Positions 35,614-46,091 are shown, counted from the stretch's first letter. The stretch is DNA of 64,000 nt from Calothrix sp. PCC 7103 (GCF_000331305.1 NZ_KB217478.1:5057595-5121594); one strand, 5' to 3'. The notes: generated by a model not told the origin, from the letters alone. Numbers and translations are program-made.

Positions 35614-38600
35614 CTATGGATAGTTACCGCTTGGACAACCAGTACGATATTTTTGAGGAGCTACAAAATCTGACCAAGTTGTTCCTGTTGCTTTCTTTGC
35701 ACACAGTAACGTTTTCACCCACGGATCGTCTTGGCTGACTTGCCTAAAATATTCAGAAGGCGCTCCTGATGGAGGAACTGTAAATTTTTGAGCAAACAAG
35801 TCAGGTAATTGTGATAACAAAGCAACATCAAAACCCCAATTACGTGTAGGTGGTGTGAAGTAAGGCAATGTACCGTTTGGATCTCCTTTATTTGTCCAGT
35901 AAGTAGTAAAGGGGTAATTAAAAAAGCTTAATTCATTAGTGGCACTACCGTTTGCATTGGCTGTAGCTGTCACAACGTTCGCAAAGGGTGCTGTTGCATA
36001 ACTACTACGTTTGAACTGGATAAAACTGCCTCTAACTTTAGCTTCATATTGAGTACGTCCGTCACCACCCCAGTCCTCTAAAAAACGTACAAAGTTAGGT
36101 AAACCGCCTGATTCTTCATCCGGGCGACTTGGACTATTTCCAGCAACAAAACCTATATTAAAAGTAGTATTTACTGTTGCTTGTTGTACCCAGTTGAGTT
36201 GTATACCGGGAGTTTTGTTGCCTTGATTTATATTGTTACCTATACTGGGGTCTGTGTTTGGAGAGAAAATTTGCAATACTGGCACTAATTGAGGCTGTGC
36301 TGTACCTATAGGTAGCGGACTTTGAATAAATAATGGTTTATTGTTGTTGTAGCTTGCATCAGTAGTAATAGTAGGATTATTGCTGTTATTGTCAGTTGTT
36401 CTAAACCAAAGCCCCATAGTAGGTGTAAGTATAGTGCTTGATAGGCGAGGCCTCGCAGCACTATTATACGGAAACTGAGCTACTCTTCCGTTCGCATCAA
36501 TGCCTAGTGGTACAGGTAATCTATCTATACCTGTCATCCCATTTGTAATTACGTTCCCACTCGCATTCAATAATTGGCCCGTGTTGTTTCTTAAAAAAGC
36601 AACTCTTCGACGAAAATGCTGATATCCAGGTGCAGCAGGTTGAGCAGTAGTACCAGCTTGAAATGTAGTGGCAATGCTAGTACTATTAACAACTGGAGAG
36701 GAAGTAGAGGCTGTTGTATCAATGCTATGTATCTTTACACCACCCGTATTTACTCGTTGATCCGGAGGAGCTGTAATATGCCAATCATCATAAACAGTAT
36801 CATTACATGTTGAAGCAGGAACCTTGACGCAAATTTCCATTAAATACTCATTGAAGTTTACTCGACGCTGAATAGGTGTTACACCATTTGTCAAGTATGA
36901 ATTTCTTGCATTAGGTAATCCGCTAGTATTTGCCCAGCTAGCACTAGTGACAAAGTTATTTACCAGAGTACTATTGGGAAGCGTTATTCCATTATTTCTT
37001 AAGTCAAAGTCACCTTGATCACGGAAGCCATCTTGAAAGCCAGTAGCAGGTGTATTACCAGATAACAATGTAACTGCATCAGAAATAATTGTTGCTGGTC
37101 GCCACAAGTCACCAGTACCAGAACATCCTGTTCTTCCTAGACGACAGGCAAAATTGGGTTCACCATTTGCTTGGTCGTAGAAACTACTGGTTGTGTCAGA
37201 AAATTCTTGTATTTCTGCTCCTCCTGCCGTATTCTGATGTAAATTAAAATTGCCTTTAACATATACAGGCAAATTGCTAACTAAGATTAATCCTTTTTCA
37301 GATGGGTCATAAGTAGTATTGGTTCCAGTTCTTGCTAAGTTACTACCATTGATTAGACGAATACCATTTGGGCGCCGAGATGGGTCAAGCTTATAATCAG
37401 TTTGACTTAGTAACTTTACTTCTTCTGGATCAGCAGTTGGTACAACCGTAGAATAACTTGCATCTGCCAATGCGTCATCACGAGTTGCATAAATAATACC
37501 ACTCATAGGCAAAAGGTATTCGGATGTGCCAGTTACTGCTGTAGTAGCAAGGATGCCTACATCAATTTCAGTGACACGAATCTCCAATGGGTGTCGTTGT
37601 TCTAAATCTAAATCATATTGACCTTGTTGAGATGCGGTCTGATAACTAGTTTGATTTTGCAATGCCTTAACTTCTCTAGCATCCAGAAATGATGCTTCTT
37701 TGATAGTTCCATGAGCAATTCTGGATGTGCTAATACCTGTTAACGGGCTTCTTAAAATATTAATCGCACACAGCCCAGCATCTACAGCAGAGTAATCAGC
37801 CATTGTGAAGTTGGCGAAAGAATTACTCACTGCATATTTCTGCATCGCATTCCGTAATGGTTCATTTACAATACGCCCATTGGGGTAAACCAATCTTGCC
37901 TGACGTATAAGTGTAGTTAGATCAGCAGTGTTTGTTCTGGCACCGCTGGGAAAACTGTAAACAACACCGTTATTGGATCTACCACCAACACCACGATTTG
38001 GAACACCACTAGGAAGGCTATTATTGTTTAAAGCGGTAGTTGCATTTGTAGGATCGTAGTAACTGCTTACACAAGCAATAGGTTCTTGGTCAGGTCCAGC
38101 ATCTACTGCATAATGATAAACGGCCGATGCGCGCATTAACAAGTCACCTTTCCTAGTTTCAGTATTAGGAGCAGGAGCATTTACATTAGGATGAGTCATC
38201 GGCATAGAGTCAGACCACACAACTATATTTGTTTGTGCAGTGCCTCCATTAGGGGTAAATTGAGCAGGCATTGGCATTTTACCTGCAGTAGTGCTGCCAT
38301 TAGTATTAACAAAATCTGGATCGAGACCAGCAACACCGGGAGTAGTTACAGTTGGTGATAGAATACTTGTGGGTGAGGGGAGGAAAGAGTTGGTACTACG
38401 ACTATATGAAGGCGTTTCACCTGAACGTGTTATCCCATCATCATCAACGTAAATGCCTGCCCCTGTAACAACACGCATACCACCAACATTTGCTAGTGGG
38501 TTGTTGGTTTTACTTTCAGCAGCCTTTTGTTCCCAAAAATCGTTACGGTCTGTCACACCCAAATTAAGTTGTGGTTGAACTTGTGAAGCACGGGTACGTT

Positions 38601-40458
38601 CCTTAGTATTTGGATCGTTCCACTTCGTTGTACCATTATCAACTTTTTGGCGCGCTTTTTCTCCACCCACATACTTACCTTGATCATTTTTCCAGTATGC
38701 TGGCAGATTGTTACCAATTAAAATGCGGTCTCCTGTAAGATTTTCTTTTCCATTTTCCTTTTGTTTTTCTGGTTCTGTGGCTGGTAACTGGTTTAAGTTT
38801 AGAGTCAATCCTGTATTTGTAGTCGTTATCTCTCTCCATTCGGGTGGTACTTCTATAATTCCAGTGCTGCCTAAAACATTTGCAGTAGGACTATAAGGAA
38901 TCAAAGCTTGTGTAAGAGTCGGTGTAGCTTGCGATACTCTCGCGTAAGGAACACGGCTGGTACGGTTTCTAAGATAAAGTTCTAGCTCATCACTAAAAAT
39001 CTTATAAGCTGTTTTAACGTCAATATTAGCGGTTTGATCCACTCTATACGTAAAGTTCTTTTTTACTTCATCTGGATACCTGCTTATACCATCAACTGTA
39101 GTCTTTAAGCCCGCAACCGTCGTTTGTGAGTAACACGTCGTACACAAACCAAGAGCTTCCTCTTTCATTTTGTTGATGCGAAGGTTGTAGGCAGCATCAT
39201 TATGACCTAAATTCCGACCACCGTTTTCTGTTGTTGACTTGCCTCCATCCGTAGCACTATTACCAATTTTCTTTCCAGTAAATGGATTGGCTTTATAACC
39301 TTGAAATAAGTCAATAACTAACGGATTTCTATTTAGTGTTTCAGAAACATTACTGGTTCCAAAATTACCACCAATTGTTATTTTTGCACTTTCTTGTTCA
39401 TAGAAGCAAGAATTCTTACTACTTACCTGGCGGAAGGTAATGTCTACACCTTTACCACCGGCTAAGAAGTTAGCGTTGGTATGAACGGCGCCATTTAAAG
39501 TTAAAGCTGTACCAGGAGTAATTTCCAAATCATTTTCAAACCAGACCGCTTTATTATTTACTGGAATTCGTTCACGATCTTGTTGATATTCTAGTGCAGA
39601 AAATCCTTTGTTTCCTTGGTATACTTCATGGGCTGTTCCAGAAGGGAGATTAGTATTGTCAATTGGTATATTAACTGTATAAACGAAAAAGCTCTTTGAC
39701 AGTATTCCTCCTGATTTATACCAGTCTGAATCACCAACTAAACTGGCACTAGTACCAAGAGCTACTGCACAGGCACCACTAATTTGACTTCTATCCATAG
39801 GTGGTGTTCGGGCTTCTAAAGGGTTCCTTTCGCGGCTAAATTTAACTTCAGTGCTGCCAGCAACGGTTCCCCTAGGCGGGCTACGAAAATATATAGCATA
39901 GAGTGTATAGGTATCAAATTTCCCGTTATTATCTGTATCGACAGGAAACATCCAAGCAGTATTTAAAGTCTCATCGTTTTGTAGATTTACCAAATCAGCT
40001 TGAATCGGTAATCCATTAATTGGATATGCTAACTTCAGACGTGTTTCATCACCGAAGTTATATTTACTATTGTTTTTAATTACATCATAAAGTGCTACAT
40101 CTGTAGGTGTTGAACGTGGCAATGAAGGGTCATTAAGTAATTGCTCTAATTTAGCACTAGCACGATCTAAAGCTGGCATTGCAGCATTCACCACAGCTTC
40201 ATCGACTCTCACATTACTCGCATTTTTAGACCGTTCAAACGACCTAAACACAATTGCCACGGTTAGCAGCACTACAACTATCGAAACCATCGCTACCGTA
40301 GGCAAGACGAAACCCGCATTCGCAGACCTAGGTTTTCTCTTCGTAGAAACAAAAGTTCGCAAAAGCAGCAATAACAGCTTTTTCAGTTTAGCGATAGAAC
40401 CACTAATAATTTTATAATATTTTTGAATAGTCTTTGCTGACTTGCGATTTCGAGACAT
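35614..40458 (-). CDS. hpsA: Hormogonium polysaccharide biosynthesis protein HpsA
   Basis: A 1614-residue surface or secreted protein. The start at 40458 (MSRNRKSAKTIQKYYK) is preferred over an ATG 26 codons upstream because AGGAAAGG precedes it and the sequence then matches the HpsA family. A single membrane helix (about 49-72, NAGFVLPTVAMVSIVVVLLT) has a pilin-like GFVLPT start but no Glu at +5. The rest is a long Asn/Thr/Ser-rich region. HpsA is the first gene of the hps operon in Nostoc punctiforme, where hps genes are required for hormogonium polysaccharide and motility. Few GGCGCC sites occur in it (2 in 4.8 kb). Confidence 0.88.
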   Translation of the reverse strand: MSRNRKSAKTIQKYYKIISGSIAKLKKLLLLLLRTFVSTKRKPRSANAGFVLPTVAMVSIVVVLLTVAIVFRSFERSKNASNVRVDEAVVNAAMPALDRASAKLEQLLNDPSLPRSTPTDVALYDVIKNNSKYNFGDETRLKLAYPINGLPIQADLVNLQNDETLNTAWMFPVDTDNNGKFDTYTLYAIYFRSPPRGTVAGSTEVKFSRERNPLEARTPPMDRSQISGACAVALGTSASLVGDSDWYKSGGILSKSFFVYTVNIPIDNTNLPSGTAHEVYQGNKGFSALEYQQDRERIPVNNKAVWFENDLEITPGTALTLNGAVHTNANFLAGGKGVDITFRQVSSKNSCFYEQESAKITIGGNFGTSNVSETLNRNPLVIDLFQGYKANPFTGKKIGNSATDGGKSTTENGGRNLGHNDAAYNLRINKMKEEALGLCTTCYSQTTVAGLKTTVDGISRYPDEVKKNFTYRVDQTANIDVKTAYKIFSDELELYLRNRTSRVPYARVSQATPTLTQALIPYSPTANVLGSTGIIEVPPEWREITTTNTGLTLNLNQLPATEPEKQKENGKENLTGDRILIGNNLPAYWKNDQGKYVGGEKARQKVDNGTTKWNDPNTKERTRASQVQPQLNLGVTDRNDFWEQKAAESKTNNPLANVGGMRVVTGAGIYVDDDGITRSGETPSYSRSTNSFLPSPTSILSPTVTTPGVAGLDPDFVNTNGSTTAGKMPMPAQFTPNGGTAQTNIVVWSDSMPMTHPNVNAPAPNTETRKGDLLMRASAVYHYAVDAGPDQEPIACVSSYYDPTNATTALNNNSLPSGVPNRGVGGRSNNGVVYSFPSGARTNTADLTTLIRQARLVYPNGRIVNEPLRNAMQKYAVSNSFANFTMADYSAVDAGLCAINILRSPLTGISTSRIAHGTIKEASFLDAREVKALQNQTSYQTASQQGQYDLDLEQRHPLEIRVTEIDVGILATTAVTGTSEYLLPMSGIIYATRDDALADASYSTVVPTADPEEVKLLSQTDYKLDPSRRPNGIRLINGSNLARTGTNTTYDPSEKGLILVSNLPVYVKGNFNLHQNTAGGAEIQEFSDTTSSFYDQANGEPNFACRLGRTGCSGTGDLWRPATIISDAVTLLSGNTPATGFQDGFRDQGDFDLRNNGITLPNSTLVNNFVTSASWANTSGLPNARNSYLTNGVTPIQRRVNFNEYLMEICVKVPASTCNDTVYDDWHITAPPDQRVNTGGVKIHSIDTTASTSSPVVNSTSIATTFQAGTTAQPAAPGYQHFRRRVAFLRNNTGQLLNASGNVITNGMTGIDRLPVPLGIDANGRVAQFPYNSAARPRLSSTILTPTMGLWFRTTDNNSNNPTITTDASYNNNKPLFIQSPLPIGTAQPQLVPVLQIFSPNTDPSIGNNINQGNKTPGIQLNWVQQATVNTTFNIGFVAGNSPSRPDEESGGLPNFVRFLEDWGGDGRTQYEAKVRGSFIQFKRSSYATAPFANVVTATANANGSATNELSFFNYPFTTYWTNKGDPNGTLPYFTPPTRNWGFDVALLSQLPDLFAQKFTVPPSGAPSEYFRQVSQDDPWVKTLLCAKKATGTTWSDFVAPQKYRTGCPSGNYP

Positions 40459-41174
40459 AGCCCTTTCCTGTTCAGTAGATGAATGCAGTTTTATCAAAAA
40501 AGTTTTTTGTAGTATGCAGTAATGTCTGCTAAACAATCAAACAGACTAATCAAGACTTGCTCATTCAAACAAGACTTATGACACTGCTTTTTATTTCATG
40601 GAAACAAATAAAAACAGAACTCAAAACTTTTATAACATTTTTATTTTGATGAAAAACCTTCCGGTCAATGAAGATTTTATTCAGTATTAATGAATTTATA
40701 GCTGAGAGAGAATAATGCCATGACTTTATCGTAACTTTGTAAAAAAAAATGTATATTATCCAAGGGCACTTTATGAAGATGCGACTAGGAGAGTAGACTT
40801 ATGTTACCCATCTGAAAGCAAAAATATATCATTTGCGAGGGAAAATCATTATAATCAACAGGAGAGATGCACTGTAAATGATTATCACTGTTTAATTTTG
40901 GTGAACCTAAGCTCAGGCGCCCTACTATTTTGGATGGAGGGGAATTTAAAATCTTGCTAAGTGGTGAGAAACCGGGTTTCTTTAGAGTTCTCCACGAAAA
41001 AAATGCTTTTCGGTCATTCTGAACGCAGTGTAAACGAAGTTTTCCTGAAGGGTAGAATCTCGCGGAGATGCTACCTTGCGGTAAAAATACGTTTACATTA
41101 CGCTTTGAGATGCTTCGTTCCTCAGCATGACAACAGGATTATTTTTTTTCGCTTACTCTTAGCAAGCGCCTTTA
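40459..41174 (-). promoter_or_regulatory. Upstream region of the hps operon
   Basis: About 700 AT-rich bases between hpsA and a glycosyltransferase gene on the same strand. A weak minus-strand candidate is TTGACC at about 40665 followed 18 bases later by ATAAAA. I cannot identify a hormogonium sigma-factor box with confidence. The distal part holds an AGAAACCGGGTTTCT palindrome (40967-40982) and a GTCATTCTGA repeat. No gene is supported. Confidence 0.35.
41012..41131. repeat. GTCATTCTGA dispersed repeat
   Basis: It begins GGTCATTCTGAACGCAGTG, continues AGAATCTCGCGGAGATGC and ends CCTCAGCATGACA, so the ends are inverted repeats of each other. A related copy is at 61783-61878. Sequences of this type (GTCATTCTGAGCGAAGCG and AGAATCTC) are dispersed in several bacterial phyla. 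It is probably a non-coding mobile or palindromic element. Confidence 0.65.
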
Positions 41175-42350
41175 TTAACTTACTAGCTCGCTCATGAGGT
41201 GCTTGGCGCCTTCAACGGCAACTTTCCAATTTAACCGTGTTTGGTACTGCTCAAACGATGACAACGCTAATTCTATATAGTTATCATAGTTTGTCATCAG
41301 TGAATGCACGTATTCGCAGTACTCAGAGATATTGGCTGAGAGCGAAAAAGTCTTGCCGTTGAGGTTATCTTGAATTATGGTGCTAATACCACCTACGTTT
41401 GTTGCGATGCTAGGAACTCCAAAGGAATTAGCTTCTGCGAATACGTGGGGTGTACAGTCAGCTTGAGTAGGTAATATTAAAAAGTGTGCTTCGCTAAATA
41501 ATTGATTCAATTGTTCTATTCCCTGTGGTTGGGATTTATCGATAAATTCGATGACTTTGACTGTATCTGGTAAAGGTTCTTTGACTTTTGGCTTGCATCC
41601 AACTACTATCAATTCTGTCTTCAACCCACTCTCGTTTAATTCTTTAACTACCTCAAGTGCAGTTTCGCCTCCCTTTCTTACCCAGTCAACCCCAATAAAT
41701 AGTAATTTACATGGACTTGGCTTTTTAGCTTTAATTATGGTGTGTATATCATCCAACGTGCGATTACACTCAATGTTGGCGCCCCACGGTATGACTTTAA
41801 CTTTACATGAGTCTATACCATAAGTTTTAATTGCCGTTTGTGCCGCCCAATCTGATGTATACATTATTAAATCACATCTTTTAAGTGCAGATGCTTCCAT
41901 TTTGTAGATGTTTTTGATGTTCTCATTGCACAAGTTTTCCATGTGCCGATAAAACTTTATCAGCGAACTTATTGTGGCATCTGTCCATAACACTAATGGC
42001 TGTTTACATTCAAGGTAGGCTATTGGTACTATATTTTCTGGACACAATGCTATCGAAGCGTTTGATTGTTTTAATTTTTGTTCTATTTGACGTGCATAGT
42101 TTTTAGATATTATTGGTTCGTAAGAGCGGTAATAATCTTTTTTATATATATTCCTGTATATGCTCCACTTCGCTCTTGTAATTATTTGATATTTTTTAGC
42201 AAGGGCGCCGATATAATCTATTGAAACATTTTGCTCTGTTAGGTGGTGCGCTATGTAGTTACCTGCTGCACAAAGTCCTTGATGGTTTCTTGACCACGAT
42301 GTTTTGTCTAGTACGTTATATTCTGTTATATAGGCAAGTTTCATTTTCAT
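41175..42350 (-). CDS. Family 4 glycosyltransferase
   Basis: A 391-residue GT-B enzyme. The C-terminal nucleotide-sugar domain shows LLFIGVDWVRKGGETALEVV, then FLILPTQADCTPHVFAEANS and GVPSIATNVGG, with the E-x7-E pattern of GT4 enzymes. The N-terminal domain is less conserved. Alternative start Met3 is possible. It lies upstream of hpsA on the same strand, beyond a 716-base gap, so it is probably a separate unit of the polysaccharide locus. Confidence 0.85.
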   Translation of the reverse strand: MKMKLAYITEYNVLDKTSWSRNHQGLCAAGNYIAHHLTEQNVSIDYIGALAKKYQIITRAKWSIYRNIYKKDYYRSYEPIISKNYARQIEQKLKQSNASIALCPENIVPIAYLECKQPLVLWTDATISSLIKFYRHMENLCNENIKNIYKMEASALKRCDLIMYTSDWAAQTAIKTYGIDSCKVKVIPWGANIECNRTLDDIHTIIKAKKPSPCKLLFIGVDWVRKGGETALEVVKELNESGLKTELIVVGCKPKVKEPLPDTVKVIEFIDKSQPQGIEQLNQLFSEAHFLILPTQADCTPHVFAEANSFGVPSIATNVGGISTIIQDNLNGKTFSLSANISEYCEYVHSLMTNYDNYIELALSSFEQYQTRLNWKVAVEGAKHLMSELVS

Positions 42351-42485
42351 AATTTTTGTTCAATAACACAAGTATAAAATGTCCCAAGCGGGCGCCGTAT
42401 AATCTCATTATTCCCAAACAGGCGCCGCTAGTTAAAATTTTATCCTGATTAAAAGCCCCCGCTTTGCTATCGAGGGCTTGAAAAA

Positions 42486-42720
42486 TTAGATTGCGCGCGC
42501 GTCTAACCAAGGTTGTAAGTCAGCCAAAGATGTAAAATCCAATAAATCCTCACTCAAAGTTTCGAGAGTAGGCAACGGTAAGCTCTCTATTTGTGCGCGC
42601 GTCTCCTCAGATAATTCCTGCCCAAACCGTTTCTTCAAAAGACGGGCGATGAGATTAGCGTGTCCTTCTTCGCGTCCCTCTTCTTTAGCTTCTTAATAAG
42701 ATCGTGTGTGTTTTAGTGTT
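42486..42720 (-). pseudogene. 3' duplicate fragment of a DUF2887 gene
   Basis: Minus-strand codons give EAKEEGREEGHANLIARLLK, RFGQELSEETRAQIESLPLP and LDFTSLADLQPWLDARA. This is a near copy of the last 70 residues of the intact gene at 42819-43655. A TAA replaces the CAA codon at the equivalent of YQEA, and nothing upstream aligns. It is a tandem partial duplication. Confidence 0.85.
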
Positions 42721-42818
42721 GTGTGTAACATAAAATTTACATTCTTCCACTTTATTGTTCGCACATGAAGTAAACCATTATCCCCCTAACCCAAAATAAA
42801 AGAGTTGGGGGATAAAAT

Positions 42819-43655
42819 TTATTGAGCATCCAACCAAGGTTGTAAATCAGCTAAGGAAGTAAAATCTAATAAAGCTTCACCCAAATTTTCGAGAGTAGCT
42901 AAGGGTAAACTCTCTATTTGCGCGCGCATTTCTTCTGATACTTCCTGCCCAAATCGTTTCTTTAACTGGCGGACGATGAGATTGGCATGTCCTTCTTCTA
43001 GTCCTTCTTCTCTAGCTTCTTGATAAACTCGTGTTTCTTTTAGTGTTATACCCAACATAGTATCTATATCCTTTCGACTTAATTTTTCAAACTTGCTGAC
43101 CATTATTGACGTTACCATCTCCATTATGGCGCCACTCAATGGTTCCGGCTCTTGCTGCGAGCGCTCAAGCAAATATCTAGCTTCATCTGGCGCCGTTTTT
43201 TTACTCCACGTAGTCAGAACCATTAATGCCACCCATATGGGGAGTTTGCGTATATCCCCCAGTTTATTCAAATATACTCTATGTATTTTCCCACCCTCAA
43301 AAAACACTTGATGTGGTTTAAGGTCACTTTGCTCTACCCCTTTTGATGGATAAATTACAACAGCTTTCCAGTCACTGAATTTTTCACGGTTGCGGTAGAA
43401 GTATAGGGTACATTCAGCAATTAATCTTTCATACAATATCTCGTCCTTTTGGAACTGGACTTCACAGAAATAAACAATTCCGGGGTCTTTGCTTTCTGGT
43501 GGTAAGAATATGCCATCAATTTCAAATTTTGACTCTTTAACAGAAACACAATCAAAACTGTAAGCTTCCGCATTTGATGGTGGCGTTTTGAGTAATTGAA
43601 ATAGTGCAGATGGAGATTGCTGGAAAAGTTTGTAAAATATCGAGTCTCGCTTCAT
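42819..43655 (-). CDS. DUF2887 / Rpn-type PD-(D/E)XK nuclease family protein
   Basis: A 278-residue protein. The N-terminal 200 residues match DUF2887, a PD-(D/E)XK-like domain common in cyanobacteria: MKRDSIFYKLFQQSPSALFQ, FEIDGIFLPPES with the conserved Asp, and VYFCEVQFQKDEILYERL carrying the ExQ motif. The C-terminal part is a DUF4351-like helical domain (LIVRQLKKRFGQEVSEEM to DLQPWL). These proteins relate to Rpn recombination-promoting nucleases; cellular role uncertain. A 3' partial copy lies immediately downstream. Confidence 0.85.
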   Translation of the reverse strand: MKRDSIFYKLFQQSPSALFQLLKTPPSNAEAYSFDCVSVKESKFEIDGIFLPPESKDPGIVYFCEVQFQKDEILYERLIAECTLYFYRNREKFSDWKAVVIYPSKGVEQSDLKPHQVFFEGGKIHRVYLNKLGDIRKLPIWVALMVLTTWSKKTAPDEARYLLERSQQEPEPLSGAIMEMVTSIMVSKFEKLSRKDIDTMLGITLKETRVYQEAREEGLEEGHANLIVRQLKKRFGQEVSEEMRAQIESLPLATLENLGEALLDFTSLADLQPWLDAQ

Positions 43656-44005
43656 GAATTACCCTGATAACAATATTCTTGGTGCCTCAATAAAGAGGTA
43701 ATACTTTAAGTACATTAAAGCTTTATTCTTAACATAATAGTATAATCAATTGTTTGAATTGTGAGTGATTAGGACAGATATTATACTGGCATAAATAGAG
43801 ATGTATCTTGTTTAAAACATGCTTTTTATGTAAAAAAATTCTAATTAACATTAATTTATAGCCTTAATATATGTTTACATTTAATCTTTGTAATATATAC
43901 AATTTTCACTTTGTTTTTGATGTATTAAAATTGTAGGTGTCTTTGATAATAAACCTCTCTCCCAACCCCTAGGAGGATACTGCTGGCGATTCGGGGGGTT
44001 AGGTT
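43656..44005. other. AT-rich intergenic region
   Basis: No gene is seen. It lies between the end of a glycosyltransferase gene (44006) and the start of the DUF2887 gene. It probably contains the DUF2887 promoter, though I cannot pick one out. Confidence 0.55.
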
Positions 44006-44989
44006 CTAATAATTAACTTTGACATAACCAAAAAAGGTACTTGTATCTGAAAGACGAGGAAATCTATTTAATAACTCAGTTGCACCTTTTGGAGATAAGA
44101 ACGACATTGCAGCTAGTTTTAATAAAGCTTTATATAAAATAGGTTTAAATAGCAGAGTTTTATCATATTTAACTGCTGTAACTAAAAACCTTGCTGCAAT
44201 TTGGGCATTATGTTGACCAGGTGGCGCCGAAAGTGCTTTATGACTAAGATACTTATATAGGTTTGCGATGCTGATTGATTTTAAATGCTGATACTGCGAT
44301 GCTTTGGGATGTGCATAAGCTCTTTCAATAACTTGTAAGTTAGATTTTTCTAGTCCCAATACGTTAGAAGACATAGAATTTGCACTCAGACGGTATAAAA
44401 CTTGTACTTTTTTTACTACAACAAAATTACCTATTGCAGCTAAACGAACCCACAAGTCAGTATCTTGCGCGTTAGAAAGCGAACCATCAAAACCACCAAC
44501 TTCTGTAAATGCCTCAGCACGTATCATTACATTTGAACCGCTGCCAATAAAGTCATCTAAAAGCAGTTGTGAAAAAACATCACCTGACCACGCTGCATGA
44601 CTACATGGACGCAAAAAATTATCATTCTCATCTATCGCATCAGTAAAACTATAAGCCACAACACCATTACTTTCCACTAAGGCATTGTACTGCGCTTCGA
44701 GCTTATCCGGCGCCCAAAGGTCATCAGCATCCAAAAAACTGATAAACTTTCCTAAACAATGTTCAAATCCACGGTTACGATTAACAGCAACATTCGCTTT
44801 TGGATATGAGTATACACGAAGTCGAGAATCTTTAATTTGTGAAATTATTGAAAACGTCGTATCAGTAGAGCCTGCGTCAATTACAATTAATTCAAAGTCT
44901 GTTAAAGTTTGTTTTAAGACACTATCAATTGTTTTTTTAATAGTTTTTTCGCCATTATATACTGGAATTATTACTGAGACAAGAGGCAT
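44006..44989 (-). CDS. Family 2 glycosyltransferase of the hps region
   Basis: A 327-residue GT-A glycosyltransferase. Motifs are PLVSVIIPVYNGEKTIKKTI, LIVIDAGSTDTT, FISFLDADDLWAPDKLEAQY (DxD-like) and FDGSLSNAQDTDLWVRLA (catalytic ED-like position). The C-terminal 100 residues are helical. It is cotranscribed in position with the HpsE paralogue upstream (63-base gap). It could correspond to one of the other Hps glycosyltransferases (F or G), which I cannot decide. Confidence 0.85.
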   Translation of the reverse strand: MPLVSVIIPVYNGEKTIKKTIDSVLKQTLTDFELIVIDAGSTDTTFSIISQIKDSRLRVYSYPKANVAVNRNRGFEHCLGKFISFLDADDLWAPDKLEAQYNALVESNGVVAYSFTDAIDENDNFLRPCSHAAWSGDVFSQLLLDDFIGSGSNVMIRAEAFTEVGGFDGSLSNAQDTDLWVRLAAIGNFVVVKKVQVLYRLSANSMSSNVLGLEKSNLQVIERAYAHPKASQYQHLKSISIANLYKYLSHKALSAPPGQHNAQIAARFLVTAVKYDKTLLFKPILYKALLKLAAMSFLSPKGATELLNRFPRLSDTSTFFGYVKVNY

Positions 44990-45052
44990 ATAATATCAAT
45001 TAAATAAAATATAATTGATATGCTAATTTTAATGAACAGTGAAACGGCTCAG

Positions 45053-46015
45053 TTAATTTGCGGATTTGTTTGTAAATTTCAGACGAAACAAATAAAATGG
45101 ACTCATAAAAGTACCAAGTAGCCTTTCCATCTCACAAGCTACTAATACATCACTTTCCATCACCTTATAATTACGCACAAAATACACTAATAACTTTCTA
45201 AAATCATTCACAATATAAACAAAAAAAGCAAAAGGTCGTTGCCAAGCTTCGAGTAGCAGCATTCTTAAATAAAACCGTGCTAACCCAACTCCACGCATTA
45301 AATTAACTAAATAACTCCTCTCCAGGCGCCAAGCAGGAATAACATGGTCAACCACCATTGCAGGATTATACCAAATTTCCCAACCAGCTTTATGAATATA
45401 AAATAAAGCCTCTGCATCTTCGCTACCTATCATCGAATTACCAACTCGACCAACTAAAAACAACTGCGCTGGAACCGACACCTTCCATGCATCCCTACGA
45501 ACCACTAAACCCGCAGATGGAGGAAACCCCTTACGACGCGGTTCAAATATATGAGGTTTATCACCACGTTCTGTAATAGCCAAGTAAAAAACCAACGACT
45601 TCAAACTCTCCGGTGGTTCAACTTCAAAGTCTCCATGAATTTGACTTGCAATGGCGCCTGCTTGAGGATATTCTTGAATAAACTTATACGCCTCTAATAT
45701 CCAGGTCGAATAAGGCAAATTATCATCATCCAAAAACCCAACTATTTCCCCTTCCGCCTCCATTATCGCCCGCTGACGTGCAAATGCGGCGCCTTGCTTA
45801 CGTTCCACACAATAACGTAACTTTGCTCTATGGCGCCAATTTGCCTGAAACTCCTTAACTAACTTCGCCGTTTCATCAGTACTATTATTATCAACAATAA
45901 TTATTTCCCAGTTCAAATGCTCAACACTAACCTGCATCTGTAACTTATATAGCACTTTCGGTAAACGACTGGCGCCGTTATAAGTAGGAATAGCAACAGT
46001 AAAGTCAATAGTCAT
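45053..46015 (-). CDS. hpsE: HpsE-like glycosyltransferase, second paralogue
   Basis: A 320-residue paralogue of the enzyme at 31881-32849, with the same motif order: FTVAIPTYNGASRLP, EIIIVDNNSTDETAKL, QGAAFARQRA, GFLDDDNLP, LAITERGDKPHIF, PPSAGLVVRR and GWEIWYNPAMVVDHV followed by AWRLERSYL. The two differ enough to suggest an old duplication and possibly different acceptors. It opens a two-gene unit with the GT2 at 44006-44989. Confidence 0.83.
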   Translation of the reverse strand: MTIDFTVAIPTYNGASRLPKVLYKLQMQVSVEHLNWEIIIVDNNSTDETAKLVKEFQANWRHRAKLRYCVERKQGAAFARQRAIMEAEGEIVGFLDDDNLPYSTWILEAYKFIQEYPQAGAIASQIHGDFEVEPPESLKSLVFYLAITERGDKPHIFEPRRKGFPPSAGLVVRRDAWKVSVPAQLFLVGRVGNSMIGSEDAEALFYIHKAGWEIWYNPAMVVDHVIPAWRLERSYLVNLMRGVGLARFYLRMLLLEAWQRPFAFFVYIVNDFRKLLVYFVRNYKVMESDVLVACEMERLLGTFMSPFYLFRLKFTNKSAN

Positions 46016-46091
46016 AATATCAAAGGAAAGAGAAGCTACCCTTAGTATGCCCAGTCATATCAAGTCCAGTAACGTAATCGTAATAAAATTC

